Positions 30,773 through 40,212 of a stretch of DNA of 64,000 nt are shown here, piece after piece. The notes under the pieces are model-generated. The model worked only from the letters and a program-made list of their open reading frames with translations, searched no databases and was not told the DNA's origin. The position numbers and the translations under genes are program-made. This stretch comes from Acidimicrobiia bacterium (GTDB lineage Bacteria; Actinomycetota; Acidimicrobiia; UBA2766). The stretch covers positions 62,001 through 126,000 of the forward strand of contig JADZDR010000052.1 of the NCBI GenBank assembly GCA_020850945.1, given 5' to 3'. Position 1 is the stretch's first letter. Each line of letters begins with the position of its first letter.

Positions 30773-32482
30773 ATGACGTCAGTACCGAGGCCCCGTTCCG
30801 GCGAGATGGACCCTGTCGAAGGTATGCGAGCCCTTCTCGACCTGTGGCGGGCGAGGTCGGAGGACGCCGATACACGGCCCGTCGCCATGACGACCCTGTC
30901 GGGTGAGCCGGTCGCCCCCCTCTACACGGCAGCCGACCGGGCCGGAGTGGACGAGGTGTCCTCGCTCGGTGTGCCCGGCGAGTTCCCCTTCACGCGGGGT
31001 GTGTATCCGGCGATGTACCGGAGCCGGCTCTGGACGACCCGCCTCTTCTCGGGCTTCGGCACGGCAGAGGAGACGAACGCACGATATCGTGCCCTGCTCG
31101 AGGCGGGCCAGGACGGGTTGAGCGTCGCCGTCGACCTTCCCACCCTCATGGGCGTCGACTCGGACGACCCGCGTGCGCTCGGCGAGGTGGGCAGATGTGG
31201 TGTGGCCGTCGACACGTTGGAGGACTTCCGCATCCTCTTCGACGACATCCCCACGGGAGAGATCACGACGTCCATGACGATCAACTCCCCGGCGTCGATC
31301 CTGCTCGCGATGTACGTCTCGGTCGGGGAGGAGCAGGGTTTCGCGCGGCACAGGCTCGGCGGCACGATCCAGAACGACATGCTCAAGGAGTACCACGCCC
31401 AGAAGGAGTACTTCTTCCCGCCCCGGCCGTCCATGCGAATCGTCGCCGACATGATGCGCTTCACCACGGCCGAGATGCCGCGCTGGCATCCGGTCTCGGT
31501 TTCGGGTTACCACATCCGTGAAGCCGGGTCCACGGCCGCGCAGGAGCTCGCGTTCACGCTCGCCGACGGCTTCGCGTACGTCGAGCTGGGTGAGGCATCC
31601 GGCATGTCCGTCGACGACTTCGCGCCCCGCCTCAGCTTCTTCTTCAATGCCCACCTCGACTTCTTCGAGGAGATCGCCAAGTACCGGGCGGCGCGACGCA
31701 TCTGGTCACGCTGGCTACGGGACAGATACGGCGCGAAGTCGCAACGCTCCCTGCTCATGCGATTCCACACGCAGACTGCCGGTGTGTCCCTCACCGCACA
31801 GCAGCCCTACAACAACGTGGTGCGCACGACCGTCGAGGCCCTCGCAGCCGTGTTCGGCGGGACACAGTCGCTCCACACGAACTCGCTCGACGAGACCCTC
31901 GCCCTCCCCACGGCACGTGCGGCGAAGCTGGCGCTGCGTACGCAGCAGATCCTTGCCTACGAACACGGCCTGACCAACGTCGTGGATCCACTTGGCGGGA
32001 GCTACTACCTCGAGTCGCTCACGGACCGCATCGAGGCCCGGGCCGAGGAGTACTTCGCGAAGATCCTCGAGATGGGTGGCGGTTCGATCCTCGAAGGGGT
32101 CTACGCCGGGATCGAGAGCGGCTGGTTCCAGGTCGAGATCGCCGACGCCTCGTACCGGCTCCAACGCGAGTACGAGGCAGGTTCACGCAAGCAGGTCGGC
32201 GTGAACGTCTACGTCGAGGCGGACGACGAGGAGCTCGAGGTGCTCGAGATCGGCCCCGAGGCCGAGGTCCGCCAGCAGAAGAGACTCGCCGAGGTGAAGG
32301 CGACACGTGACGCGGCGCGCGTCGAGACGGCGCTCACCGCAGTGAGGGCTGCGGCGGCCGATCCAACCCGCAACCTCATGCCGCCCCTGATCGACGCCGT
32401 GCGGGCGCACGCGACCGTGGGGGAGCTCATGCAGACGATGGCCGGAGTGTTCGGCCGCTACGCGGAGCGGCCCGTGCTCTAG
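30773..32482 (+). CDS. Methylmalonyl-CoA mutase-family large subunit (catalytic barrel, no B12 domain)
   Basis: Cobalamin-dependent acyl-CoA mutase catalytic subunit, 569 residues. Family runs include PFTRGVYPAMYRSRLWTTR, GFGTAEETNARY, GLSVAVDLPTLMG, TSMTINSPAS, SVSGYHIREAGSTA and RFHTQTAGVSLTAQQPYNN. The C-terminal B12-binding domain (DxHxxG) is absent, so a separate small subunit is needed; none lies in the window. The sequence is closer in feel to isobutyryl- or hydroxyisobutyryl-CoA mutase large subunits than to fused MutB. Substrate cannot be fixed without alignment. ATG 30773 with GGAGG nine bases upstream is chosen. The chaperone gene meaB lies 20 kb downstream. Confidence 0.88.
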   Translation: MTSVPRPRSGEMDPVEGMRALLDLWRARSEDADTRPVAMTTLSGEPVAPLYTAADRAGVDEVSSLGVPGEFPFTRGVYPAMYRSRLWTTRLFSGFGTAEETNARYRALLEAGQDGLSVAVDLPTLMGVDSDDPRALGEVGRCGVAVDTLEDFRILFDDIPTGEITTSMTINSPASILLAMYVSVGEEQGFARHRLGGTIQNDMLKEYHAQKEYFFPPRPSMRIVADMMRFTTAEMPRWHPVSVSGYHIREAGSTAAQELAFTLADGFAYVELGEASGMSVDDFAPRLSFFFNAHLDFFEEIAKYRAARRIWSRWLRDRYGAKSQRSLLMRFHTQTAGVSLTAQQPYNNVVRTTVEALAAVFGGTQSLHTNSLDETLALPTARAAKLALRTQQILAYEHGLTNVVDPLGGSYYLESLTDRIEARAEEYFAKILEMGGGSILEGVYAGIESGWFQVEIADASYRLQREYEAGSRKQVGVNVYVEADDEELEVLEIGPEAEVRQQKRLAEVKATRDAARVETALTAVRAAAADPTRNLMPPLIDAVRAHATVGELMQTMAGVFGRYAERPVL

Positions 32483-32489
32483 GGGAGCT

Positions 32490-32945
32490 TCAGCCCCACT
32501 TGAAGACCATGAGGAGGAGGACGACGACGAACAGGAGATGGTTGACACCTCCCGCGACACCCAGACGGGCGCCGATGCGGTCCCGCTCGTCCCGTGCGCC
32601 CTCCTCGCCCTCGACAAGGCGACGCTGCGCCTCGACGAGCTTGCGCGTCGACGGCTGGAGGATCGCGAGGGAGACGACCAGGGCGACGACGTAGAGACCC
32701 ATGCTGATCGAGACCCATGCCTGGTCGAGGATGTCCAGGTCCCACGCGAGGACGAGGCCGAAGACGAACACGAGGTAGATCGCGATCTCGGAGACGCGGG
32801 TGGCAGTCCAATTCGACTCGAGGATGGCGAGGCCCTCACGCGGGTCGGCCTTCTGTGCCTTGCTCGCGTAGAGGCCGTTGAGCATGACGCCGCCGAAGCC
32901 GATGATCGCGGCGAGGATGTGGAGGAAGGCGAGAGTCTCGGTCAT
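32490..32945 (-). CDS. DUF2269-like integral membrane protein
   Basis: 151 residues with four hydrophobic segments (LAFLHILAAIIGFGGVMLNG, ISEIAIYLVFVFGL-like, WVSISMGLYVVALVVSLAIL and VNHLLFVVVLLLMVFKW). The first holds a conserved-looking His as in DUF2269/CopD-like small membrane proteins. Role unknown. Its stop is 7 bp from the convergent mutase stop. Confidence 0.7.
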   Translation of the reverse strand: MTETLAFLHILAAIIGFGGVMLNGLYASKAQKADPREGLAILESNWTATRVSEIAIYLVFVFGLVLAWDLDILDQAWVSISMGLYVVALVVSLAILQPSTRKLVEAQRRLVEGEEGARDERDRIGARLGVAGGVNHLLFVVVLLLMVFKWG

Positions 32946-32981
32946 CGGCCGAACCTAACCCACGACGGAGGCCAAGTCACG

Positions 32982-35225
32982 TCATGCCGGTCCCTCGCCG
33001 GCGAAGCGGCCGAGGGCGGTTTCGACGGCGCCGGTGCCGCGGCCGGGCCGCGGCCGTACGACGACTCCGGCCGGTTCGGTCTCCACGCCGAGCATGCGCA
33101 GGAGGCCGAGGAGGGGACCGGCGTGCGCGTTCGAGTTCATCACCGGGAACTCGGTCATCGGGGTCGCCGGCTGCACGAACGTCTCCCCGGCCTTCTCGCC
33201 CATCCACGAGTTGTACGAGTCGGGCCCACTCCAGATGCCGTACCAGATGTCGGGGTACGCGGCAGCATGGCCGGCGAGCGAGGACTTCTCCCACTGGCGC
33301 AGGGCAAGGCCGGGATCGTGCAGAGAGTAGGCCCAGACGAGAAGCCCGCAGATCGCCGCCCACACACCGCCGTTGCAGTCCCAGCCAGGCTGGAGGATCG
33401 CCGCCCGCACCCGATGCGGGCGGTCGAGGATCGTCGCGCCGATCGGGGACGGTCCGTCACACCGCTGCCGGATCTCGGCGACGAGCCGGCTGCGCTGCTC
33501 GGCCGTGCCTATCCCGGCGATCACGCACCAGACGGCGGAATCCAGGAAGAGGTGCCCGGCACCGAGCGGTCCGCCTCGACCGTCGTAGCCGCGTAGGAAC
33601 CAGTCGCCCGTCCACGTCGCGGCCACGGCGTCTGCGAGAGCACTCCCGACCTCGGCCATCTCACTGGCCATGGCCGGATTCCAGGTGGCGACGAGCTGTG
33701 ATGCGCGGGGGAGAACATGTGCCGCGAACGCGGAGTTGAAGACGGACTCGCCGTCGCGGTGGAAGGCACGCCGGTCCGGCACCATCGCGGAAATCGGGTC
33801 GTTCCAGTCACCCGAGCCGACGCGTAGGAGGCCGTGCGCGCCGAATCCCACGCCGTCGCGGAGGCGTTGCCACGCCGCCTCCGCCCCGTCCCGCACGGGC
33901 CGGGCAGCCCCGTCTCCTGTCGGGATCATCTCGTCGAGGAGGGAGAAGTCCTGCGTCGCCCACACGTGCTCCGTGAGAGCCCAGAGCAGCCAGATGGGAA
34001 GGTCCGACGGGGCGCGGTGGATCACGGCCCCGGTCACGTAGCCACAGCCCGTGTGTGCGTACTCGACAGCACCGTCCCCGCGCTGCATGCGGAACATGAG
34101 GCGCACCATGTCACGGGCGCCGGCCGGATCGACGAACGTGAGGGGAACCGCCGTGAGGGCGTAGTCGCGGGGTGCTCCCTGCACACCGTGCACGAAGCTG
34201 TAGGCACTCCCCTGGGGAACGAACGTGCAATCGAGCACACCGTCGCGCGTCTGGGCGGTATCGAGCATGGCGGCATGCCAGGTGGCCTCGCGTGCGACGC
34301 TGTCGGGTACACCGGTCACACGGACGGGCACGGGTGCACCGGCATCGTGTCGGTCTCCCGTCTCGGCCGCTGCGACCAGGCCCGGGATGTCGGCTTCGTC
34401 GTCGGCGAGGCCCACGACGAAGCTCACCTCGGACTGCACGGTCTGCACGCGCACGTTCGTGACGGCGCCATGCACTTTGGCCGCGAGCGAGATGCCGGGA
34501 CCGAGAGGCGCGACGAACACCGCTTCGGGGAGGCGGGCGAGCGGGGTCGGTCTCCGCGGCACTGCGCTAGCCGCCCGCAGAACGACGGCGCCGTGCGTGG
34601 TGTCGCGGGCCGGTGCGAGCGCGAACCGAACGGACATCGCCCTACGCACGATGTCCGTCACGGCCCGGCTCGCGGCGGCGGCTGCGAAGGTGGCCTCCCA
34701 GCCGAGGCGGTCGAGAAGGCCGTACCCAGAAGGTGGCGGCACGCGCTTCGACATCAAGGCGCCGAGCACGATCGGCCACGGGCGGAAGCCCCACGTCTCC
34801 TCGTAGGTCGCGCCCGCGGATGCCGGAGGCAGCTCGACGTCGACGCGGAGCACCGTGGCATCACCCGGTGGGGCAGTGACACGTCGAGTCAGGGGTCCGT
34901 GCTCCGTGGTGTGTGTCCACGCCGCGTAGCCGGCGCCCCACGTGGGGACGACCGCCTCGGACTGCACGCGGGCACCGTGCGAGTCCGTGAGATGCCACGT
35001 CCCTCCGCGGGCTGCACCAAGGGCCGGGTCCGGATCCGAGAGGCGGATCCAGCCCCACTGCGTGGCATAGAGGGTCGTCCACCCGCCGGCGTGCGCGGTT
35101 GCCGTGACAGCACGGTTGCCGACCTGATGCCACGCCGTGTCCGGGCCGGATTCGAGGACGAAGGCCGGCATGCCCGTCTCGTCCAGGATCCAGCGGCCGA
35201 GGCTGCCCCCGTCTGCTGCGTGCAT
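32982..35225 (-). CDS. GH94-like glycoside phosphorylase/hydrolase, substrate unknown
   Basis: 747 residues. The N-terminal ~250 residues are a beta-sandwich-like domain (DTAWHQVGNRAVTATAHAGG and WTTLYATQWGWIRLSDPD). The C-terminal part looks like an (alpha/alpha)6 barrel and contains VGSGDWNDPIS, comparable to the catalytic GDWND of cellobiose/chitobiose phosphorylases (GH94). AGHLFLDSAVWCVIAGIG, HRVRAAILQPGWDCNGG and SYNSWMGEKAGETF also occur. No signal peptide, so a cytoplasmic role on an oligosaccharide is likely. GTG 35228 precedes ATG 35225. Whether it is a phosphorylase or hydrolase is open. Divergent from rsgA with 43 bp between. Confidence 0.68.
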   Translation of the reverse strand: MHAADGGSLGRWILDETGMPAFVLESGPDTAWHQVGNRAVTATAHAGGWTTLYATQWGWIRLSDPDPALGAARGGTWHLTDSHGARVQSEAVVPTWGAGYAAWTHTTEHGPLTRRVTAPPGDATVLRVDVELPPASAGATYEETWGFRPWPIVLGALMSKRVPPPSGYGLLDRLGWEATFAAAAASRAVTDIVRRAMSVRFALAPARDTTHGAVVLRAASAVPRRPTPLARLPEAVFVAPLGPGISLAAKVHGAVTNVRVQTVQSEVSFVVGLADDEADIPGLVAAAETGDRHDAGAPVPVRVTGVPDSVAREATWHAAMLDTAQTRDGVLDCTFVPQGSAYSFVHGVQGAPRDYALTAVPLTFVDPAGARDMVRLMFRMQRGDGAVEYAHTGCGYVTGAVIHRAPSDLPIWLLWALTEHVWATQDFSLLDEMIPTGDGAARPVRDGAEAAWQRLRDGVGFGAHGLLRVGSGDWNDPISAMVPDRRAFHRDGESVFNSAFAAHVLPRASQLVATWNPAMASEMAEVGSALADAVAATWTGDWFLRGYDGRGGPLGAGHLFLDSAVWCVIAGIGTAEQRSRLVAEIRQRCDGPSPIGATILDRPHRVRAAILQPGWDCNGGVWAAICGLLVWAYSLHDPGLALRQWEKSSLAGHAAAYPDIWYGIWSGPDSYNSWMGEKAGETFVQPATPMTEFPVMNSNAHAGPLLGLLRMLGVETEPAGVVVRPRPGRGTGAVETALGRFAGEGPA

Positions 35226-35268
35226 CACGAGACGCTATCGGGTGGGGCCGCTCTGCGAGAATCCGTGT

Positions 35269-36300
35269 ATGACGGGTTCCCCGCATGTGGTGCTTCGCAG
35301 ATACGGCTGGGATGTGGCGTGGGCCGCGGATTGGGCCGAGGCCGCCGCCGGCGAAGGTGTGCGGCCGGGACGCGTCGTGCGCGTGGAACGGATCTCGGCT
35401 CAGGTCGCGACGGACCTCGGGATCGAGACCGCGACCTGGACCACCCCCGCGGCGCACGCGGCCGGGGTCGTGGCACCTCCGGCGGCTGGCGACTGGGTCG
35501 GCGTTCGCGATGACGCCACGCCCGACGACCCCGAGGCGATCGTCTGTGTGCTGCCGCGTGACACGGTGATCGTGCGCCACGACCCAGGGGAGACAGCTCC
35601 GCAGGTTCTTGCGGCGAACATGGACCTCGTCTTCGTCGTGCACGGTTTGGACCGACCGTTGAACGAGGCGCGGCTCGAGCGGATGTTGGTCATCGCGTGG
35701 GACAGCGGGGCTGAGCCGAGGATCGTCCTGACCAAGGCCGACCTCGCTGCCGCGCACGGTGTGGTGTCCGTACGGGGCGAGCTCGCCGAGATCGCCCCTG
35801 CTGTCGACGTGATGGCGACGAGCAGCGTGGAAGAGCACGGGATCGACGAGCTCGCCGCCGTTCTCGGGACTCGGACCGCTGTCCTCCTCGGCGAGTCGGG
35901 CAGTGGGAAATCGGCGCTCGTCAACGCCCTCGCCGGGTCCGACGTGCAGACCACGGGGGCGGTGCGCGAGGGGGACGCCAAGGGCCGCCACACCACGACC
36001 GCCCGCGACCTCGTTCCTGTCGCGTCGGGGGGGTGCCTGATCGACACGCCCGGGCTGCGCGGCATCGGGATCTGGCACGCGGAGGAGGGTCTGGTGGGCG
36101 CCTTCCCCGAGATCGCCTCCGCAGGGGAGAGGTGCCGTTTCCGTGACTGCCGTCACACGGGGGAACCAGACTGTGCGGTGCAGGCGGCGGTGGCGGCGGG
36201 CCGGATCGGTCCGCGGCGTTACGAGTCGTGGCGGCGCCTGCGAGACGAGATGGACGACGTCGCGTCGCGGCGCACGATGCAGGCGCGCAAGCGGCGCTAG
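35269..36300 (+). CDS. rsgA: Ribosome small subunit-dependent GTPase A
   Basis: Circularly permuted GTPase that checks 30S subunit maturation. The motif order is permuted as expected: G4 (VLTKADL) precedes the P-loop (GESGSGKSALVN) and G3 (DTPGLRG). An N-terminal OB-like domain (AAGDWVGVRDD) and a C-terminal zinc site (CRFRDCRHTGEPDC) are present. ATG 35269 gives 343 residues, a normal size. The basic tail (RRTMQARKRR) fits RNA binding. Confidence 0.93.
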   Translation: MTGSPHVVLRRYGWDVAWAADWAEAAAGEGVRPGRVVRVERISAQVATDLGIETATWTTPAAHAAGVVAPPAAGDWVGVRDDATPDDPEAIVCVLPRDTVIVRHDPGETAPQVLAANMDLVFVVHGLDRPLNEARLERMLVIAWDSGAEPRIVLTKADLAAAHGVVSVRGELAEIAPAVDVMATSSVEEHGIDELAAVLGTRTAVLLGESGSGKSALVNALAGSDVQTTGAVREGDAKGRHTTTARDLVPVASGGCLIDTPGLRGIGIWHAEEGLVGAFPEIASAGERCRFRDCRHTGEPDCAVQAAVAAGRIGPRRYESWRRLRDEMDDVASRRTMQARKRR

Positions 36301-36381
36301 CCGGGCCCGACGAGGAGGAGCGGGATCTCGCGTACGGTCTTCTGGTAGCCACGTAGTGGCCTACCTGCCCGAGGTGATGTG

Positions 36382-37086
36382 ATGACAGCCGTCCGCAGAA
36401 TCCCGGTCGAGGACCTCCGCGGGCTCGACGCGCTCCCTGCCCTGCGCGACGGTCCTGTCCGGCCTGATTGGCTTCTCGTCCTCGCACACGGCGCCGGGGC
36501 CGCGATGACCTCGGGCTTCATGACGGAGCTCACTGCCGCACTCGCTCGCAACCGAGTCGGCGTCCTCCGTTTCGACTTCCCGTACACAGCTCTCGGCAAG
36601 CGGGCGCCGGACCGCACCCCCGTTCTCGAGGCGGCCTGGAAGGCGGTGATGGCGTACGCGGCTGCGCACCGCATGCAAGCGCGCCTCGCCGTCGGTGGGA
36701 AGTCGATGGGCGGACGGATCGCGACGCAGATCCTCGCGCAGGGCCCGGGCGAGGTCGCCGGGCCACTTCCCGATGCCGCCGTCCTGTTCGGGTATCCTCT
36801 ACACCCTCCGGGAAAGCCCGAGAAACTTCGGGATGCGCATCTGACCGAGCTCGCGAAGCGTGTGCCTGCGCTCTTCCTGCAAGGCGACCGGGACACGCTG
36901 GCACGGATCGATCTCGTGAACAAGACCGTCGCACGCATGAACCGTCAGAGGAAAGGCTCGGCGACGTTGCACGTCGTAGAGGACGCAAGCCACGACTTCG
37001 CCGTCCCCAAGCGGACGGGACGTACAAGATCCGGTGTGATCACCGAGCTCGCCGAGACGACCGCGGCCTGGTTGCGGGCGATATGA
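36382..37086 (+). CDS. Alpha/beta hydrolase (KANL3/Tex30-like)
   Basis: 234 residues. The oxyanion-side motif LVLAHGAGAAM and the nucleophile elbow GGKSMGGRIA are clear. LFLQGDRDTLA supplies the likely acid, and ASHDFAVPKRTG carries the catalytic His. This matches the small KANL3/Tex30-like alpha/beta hydrolase group, of unknown substrate. ATG 36382 follows GTG 36379; a GAGG lies upstream. The stop overlaps the murA start (ATGA), so the two are coupled. Confidence 0.8.
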   Translation: MTAVRRIPVEDLRGLDALPALRDGPVRPDWLLVLAHGAGAAMTSGFMTELTAALARNRVGVLRFDFPYTALGKRAPDRTPVLEAAWKAVMAYAAAHRMQARLAVGGKSMGGRIATQILAQGPGEVAGPLPDAAVLFGYPLHPPGKPEKLRDAHLTELAKRVPALFLQGDRDTLARIDLVNKTVARMNRQRKGSATLHVVEDASHDFAVPKRTGRTRSGVITELAETTAAWLRAI

Positions 37087-38357
37087 CCTCCGAGACACAC
37101 CTCGAGATCCGGGGGGGCACAGCACTCGAGGGTGAGGTACCGGCATCCGGTGCCAAGAACTCCGCCCTCAAGCTGCTCGCCGCGTCGCTTCTCGCCCCCG
37201 GAGGAAACATCCTCGCGAACGTCCCGGACGTGGCCGACGTCAACGTGATGTTCGAGGTGCTCGAGAGCATCGGTGCGGATGTCACGCGGACGGGTGACAG
37301 CGTGATGATCGACGTGCCGACAGTGCCCGAGCCGGTCGCCGCCTACGAGCTCACGTCCCGCATGCGTGCCTCGATCCAGGTGCTCGGGCCCCTGCTCGCC
37401 CGCTGCGGCCGCGCACGAGTCGCGATGCCGGGGGGGTGCAACCTCGGCTCGCGCAAGCTCGACATGCACCTCGCGGCCCTCGAGGAGATGGGCGCCGAGT
37501 TCTCGACGGACCACGGCGATCTGGTCGCGGTCGCCCCGCGTCTGCGGGGGAGGCGCATAGTCCTCGAGTTCCCGTCCATGGGGGCAACCGAGAACGTGAT
37601 CCTCGCCGCGGTCGGCGCATCGGGAGTCACGGAGATCGAGAACGCCGCGCGTGAGCCCGAGATCCAGGACCTGTGCGAGTACCTGGCGAAGATGGGAGTC
37701 GAGATCGAAGGGGCGGGTGGACCCACGATCAGGATCCAGGGCCGGGGGCCCGGCGCCACCGGTCTTGCGCCGGCCACGCACACGACGATCGGGGATCGCA
37801 TCGAGGTGGGCACCTATCTCGTCGCCGGTGCCGTGACCGACGGGGACGTGACGGTCCGGGCATGCGAACCCGGCCACCTCGAGCTGTTCCTGAACAAGCT
37901 CGAGCAGATCGGTGTCGAGGTGGACACGGGGGACACGTGGATCAGGGTGCGCCGTACACCGTCCGGCCTGCGGGCTGCCGACATAGTCACGCTGCCCTAC
38001 CCCGGCTTTCCGACGGACCTCATGCCCCAGACGGTCGCCCTCCTCTCGCTTGCCGACGGCAGCTCGGTCGTGACCGAGAACGTGTTCGATGCGAGGTTCC
38101 AGTTCGTCTTCGAGCTCAACCGCATGGGTGCCCTGATCCGGACGGAGGGCCGGCACTCGGTCGTCACCGGTGTCGAGAAGCTGCAGAGCGCTCCCGTCGT
38201 CGCGCACGACATTCGGGCCGGGGCCGCTGTCGTGTGCGCCGGCCTCGCAGCACACGGCACGACACGCATCGCAAACCTGAATCTGCTCGACCGCGGCTAC
38301 GAGAACCTCACCGCGAAGCTCGGTGCCCTCGGCGCCGAGATCACCCGCACAACATGA
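37083..38357 (+). CDS. murA: UDP-N-acetylglucosamine 1-carboxyvinyltransferase
   Basis: First committed step of peptidoglycan synthesis: transfer of enolpyruvate from PEP to UDP-GlcNAc. SGAKNSALKLL holds the active Lys. MPGGCNLGSRKLDMHL holds the Cys that fosfomycin targets, and here it is Cys, not the Asp of resistant mycobacterial MurA. GFPTDLMPQTVALL and ENVFDARFQFV are family runs. 424 residues. The ORF track merges it with the upstream gene. In many actinobacteria murA follows the atp operon, as here. Confidence 0.94.
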   Translation: MTSETHLEIRGGTALEGEVPASGAKNSALKLLAASLLAPGGNILANVPDVADVNVMFEVLESIGADVTRTGDSVMIDVPTVPEPVAAYELTSRMRASIQVLGPLLARCGRARVAMPGGCNLGSRKLDMHLAALEEMGAEFSTDHGDLVAVAPRLRGRRIVLEFPSMGATENVILAAVGASGVTEIENAAREPEIQDLCEYLAKMGVEIEGAGGPTIRIQGRGPGATGLAPATHTTIGDRIEVGTYLVAGAVTDGDVTVRACEPGHLELFLNKLEQIGVEVDTGDTWIRVRRTPSGLRAADIVTLPYPGFPTDLMPQTVALLSLADGSSVVTENVFDARFQFVFELNRMGALIRTEGRHSVVTGVEKLQSAPVVAHDIRAGAAVVCAGLAAHGTTRIANLNLLDRGYENLTAKLGALGAEITRTT

Positions 38358-38360
38358 GTA

Positions 38361-38404
38361 GTTGGGTGCAGAAAGTCGCGTGAACGCAACTCTCTGCACC
38401 CAAC
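38361..38404. terminator. Long hairpin between convergent murA and pilin-like gene
   Basis: GTTGGGTGCAGA at 38361-38372 pairs perfectly with TCTGCACCCAAC at 38393-38404. The inner bases continue the stem with two mismatches down to a TGAA loop. It starts 3 bases after the murA stop and ends 11 bases before the stop of the opposing gene, so it may terminate both strands. It has no T-run. Confidence 0.75.
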
Positions 38405-38415
38405 GAGGGCGCGAG

Positions 38416-40209
38416 TCAGCAGGAGAACCCTTCGTCCTGGCACACGTCGTAATTGCTGGTCCGTTCCCGCCACGACACGACATCGAAGCTGTTCGTGGCA
38501 TTCGGCCAGAGCGGCGGGGCGAGAGCCTTGAGTTGTTCGTAGAACTCGTAGATGCGGTTGTCGAACATGAGGACGTCAGCGGTCTTCTTCGAGTACCACG
38601 AGCCGCGGAACGTGAGGGTGTCCTTCTGGCAGAGCCACTCGCGTGTAGGCGAGGTCTGGAGGGGAAGTGACGCCTTGCACGTCGCCGAGTCGTGGAATCC
38701 GTGCTCGACGATCGCAGCGTCGTGGTAGCTGCCCTCCTCGGCGATGAAGGCACCCCGCACCTGGAGGTCGTCGTCCACCCAGGCGGGGATGATGATCTCG
38801 CCGTAGGCGTGGGCGCCGAGCACGAAGCTGTTGAGGTCGTCCTCGGTCTCGTTGGTGTCCGACCCGTAGTAGATGTCGTCCGCGAGGTAGATGTCGGCGT
38901 CCGAGACGATGTTCCCCTTCGCGGTCACGAAGCCCTCGATCGTGATCGGGGCGTCGGAGTAGACGAAGAACGGGTCTGTCTGCTGTCCCGTGGCGACGGG
39001 AGACGTGTTGCAGTCGAGCGACGCCTCGAACTCGTTGCGGATCGTGTCACCGCCGCTCGTGGCGGGACCGCGTGTCTGCGCCCAACCGGAGGGCCACTCG
39101 ACGGCGCGGTCGGCTTCCTCGTCCGTACCCGGTTCTGTGCGGCACTCGTAGGCGACGATCGTGCCCGGGTTGCCGGGAGTGAGCACCACGCGGAATCCGT
39201 CGTAACCGGGGGAGAGCGACGACGCGGCGAGATGCAGGCCGCCACCGGCGAGGACCTTGTCGCGTACTGCCTGCCTCGCGAGCGGGATGTTGTTCCATGC
39301 CGGCTCGACGCCCGCCCGATCCCTGTTGTGGCACGACGAGTCCGGCAGTCCTGCCACGAAGAACGGTTGGGGTGGGTCGCAGCTCGCGAGGTCGGGCGCG
39401 TTCGACCAGTCGGCCGGGTTCCCGTTCAGGTTGCAGCCGATCGCACCGAACGCCGGGTTCGCGTTGCATCCCACGACCTCGGCGCCGATCACCCAGTCGA
39501 ACACGGTCCCGCGATGGTCGACCGTCCCCGTCGAGTAGACCTTGCCACGAGTCTCCGTACCGGCCTGCACGACGATGTTCGACTGCGAGATCATCTGATA
39601 CTCGGCGAAAGACGAGGGGCGGACGACTACCTCGAGGACGCGCACCGCGCCCATGTCGGTATTACCGTCGGCACGCCGACCGGCTGCGACGATCCGCAGG
39701 TCGTTGCCACTGCGTGGGAAGACGGCGAGGGAGTACTCGTAGTTCTCGAGGCCGGGCGCCATGGACGGATCGACCGGTGCCCAGACGTCGAAGCCGCACG
39801 GGTGGTACCACGGCTCGCCGAGTCCGTTGTTCGTGCTCATGATCGCCACGATGCGGGCGTTCTGGGCGGAGTCGTCGATCACCGACGTCACCTCGAGCGT
39901 GGCGGGATTGGCCGGGTCCGTCGTGTCACAGGTCTGGTCGGAGGAGCGCGTCGCCTCACCTCCCTGCAGGTAGTTCGTGTCGAAGCTGTTGAGCTGGACG
40001 AGCTTCGCGAGGTACGCGTTGAGGCCGGCCTCGGCGGCGGACTGCGCCTTGAGTCCGTCCTCGCTGCGTGACGACTGGCGGTACTGGGCGAGGCCGAGCT
40101 GGAGGAGCGTGAGGACGACGAGGGTGAGGGCGACGACCATGAGCATGACGGTGATCACGGCGAGGCCCGCATCGTCGCCGGGCTGCCGGCGAATGCGACC
40201 GCGTGCCAT
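38416..40209 (-). CDS. PilX-like type IV pilus minor pilin/assembly protein
   Basis: 597 residues. The N-terminus has one hydrophobic helix (GLAVITVMLMVVALTLVVLT) followed by QYRQSSRSEDGLKAQSAAEAGLNAYLAKL, the pattern of PilX N-terminal domains. The rest is a large extracytoplasmic region with several Cys pairs and beta-rich segments, not recognised. It lies 3 bp behind the PilW-like gene, the last of three genes on the minus strand. Typical PilX is ~200 residues, so this one carries a very large extra ectodomain. Confidence 0.72.
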   Translation of the reverse strand: MARGRIRRQPGDDAGLAVITVMLMVVALTLVVLTLLQLGLAQYRQSSRSEDGLKAQSAAEAGLNAYLAKLVQLNSFDTNYLQGGEATRSSDQTCDTTDPANPATLEVTSVIDDSAQNARIVAIMSTNNGLGEPWYHPCGFDVWAPVDPSMAPGLENYEYSLAVFPRSGNDLRIVAAGRRADGNTDMGAVRVLEVVVRPSSFAEYQMISQSNIVVQAGTETRGKVYSTGTVDHRGTVFDWVIGAEVVGCNANPAFGAIGCNLNGNPADWSNAPDLASCDPPQPFFVAGLPDSSCHNRDRAGVEPAWNNIPLARQAVRDKVLAGGGLHLAASSLSPGYDGFRVVLTPGNPGTIVAYECRTEPGTDEEADRAVEWPSGWAQTRGPATSGGDTIRNEFEASLDCNTSPVATGQQTDPFFVYSDAPITIEGFVTAKGNIVSDADIYLADDIYYGSDTNETEDDLNSFVLGAHAYGEIIIPAWVDDDLQVRGAFIAEEGSYHDAAIVEHGFHDSATCKASLPLQTSPTREWLCQKDTLTFRGSWYSKKTADVLMFDNRIYEFYEQLKALAPPLWPNATNSFDVVSWRERTSNYDVCQDEGFSC

Positions 40210-40212
40210 GGG

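Noticed and set aside
36945-38753. 602-residue minus-strand ORF opposite murA
   Set aside because: Shadow of murA and part of its neighbour; no ribosome site and no motif.
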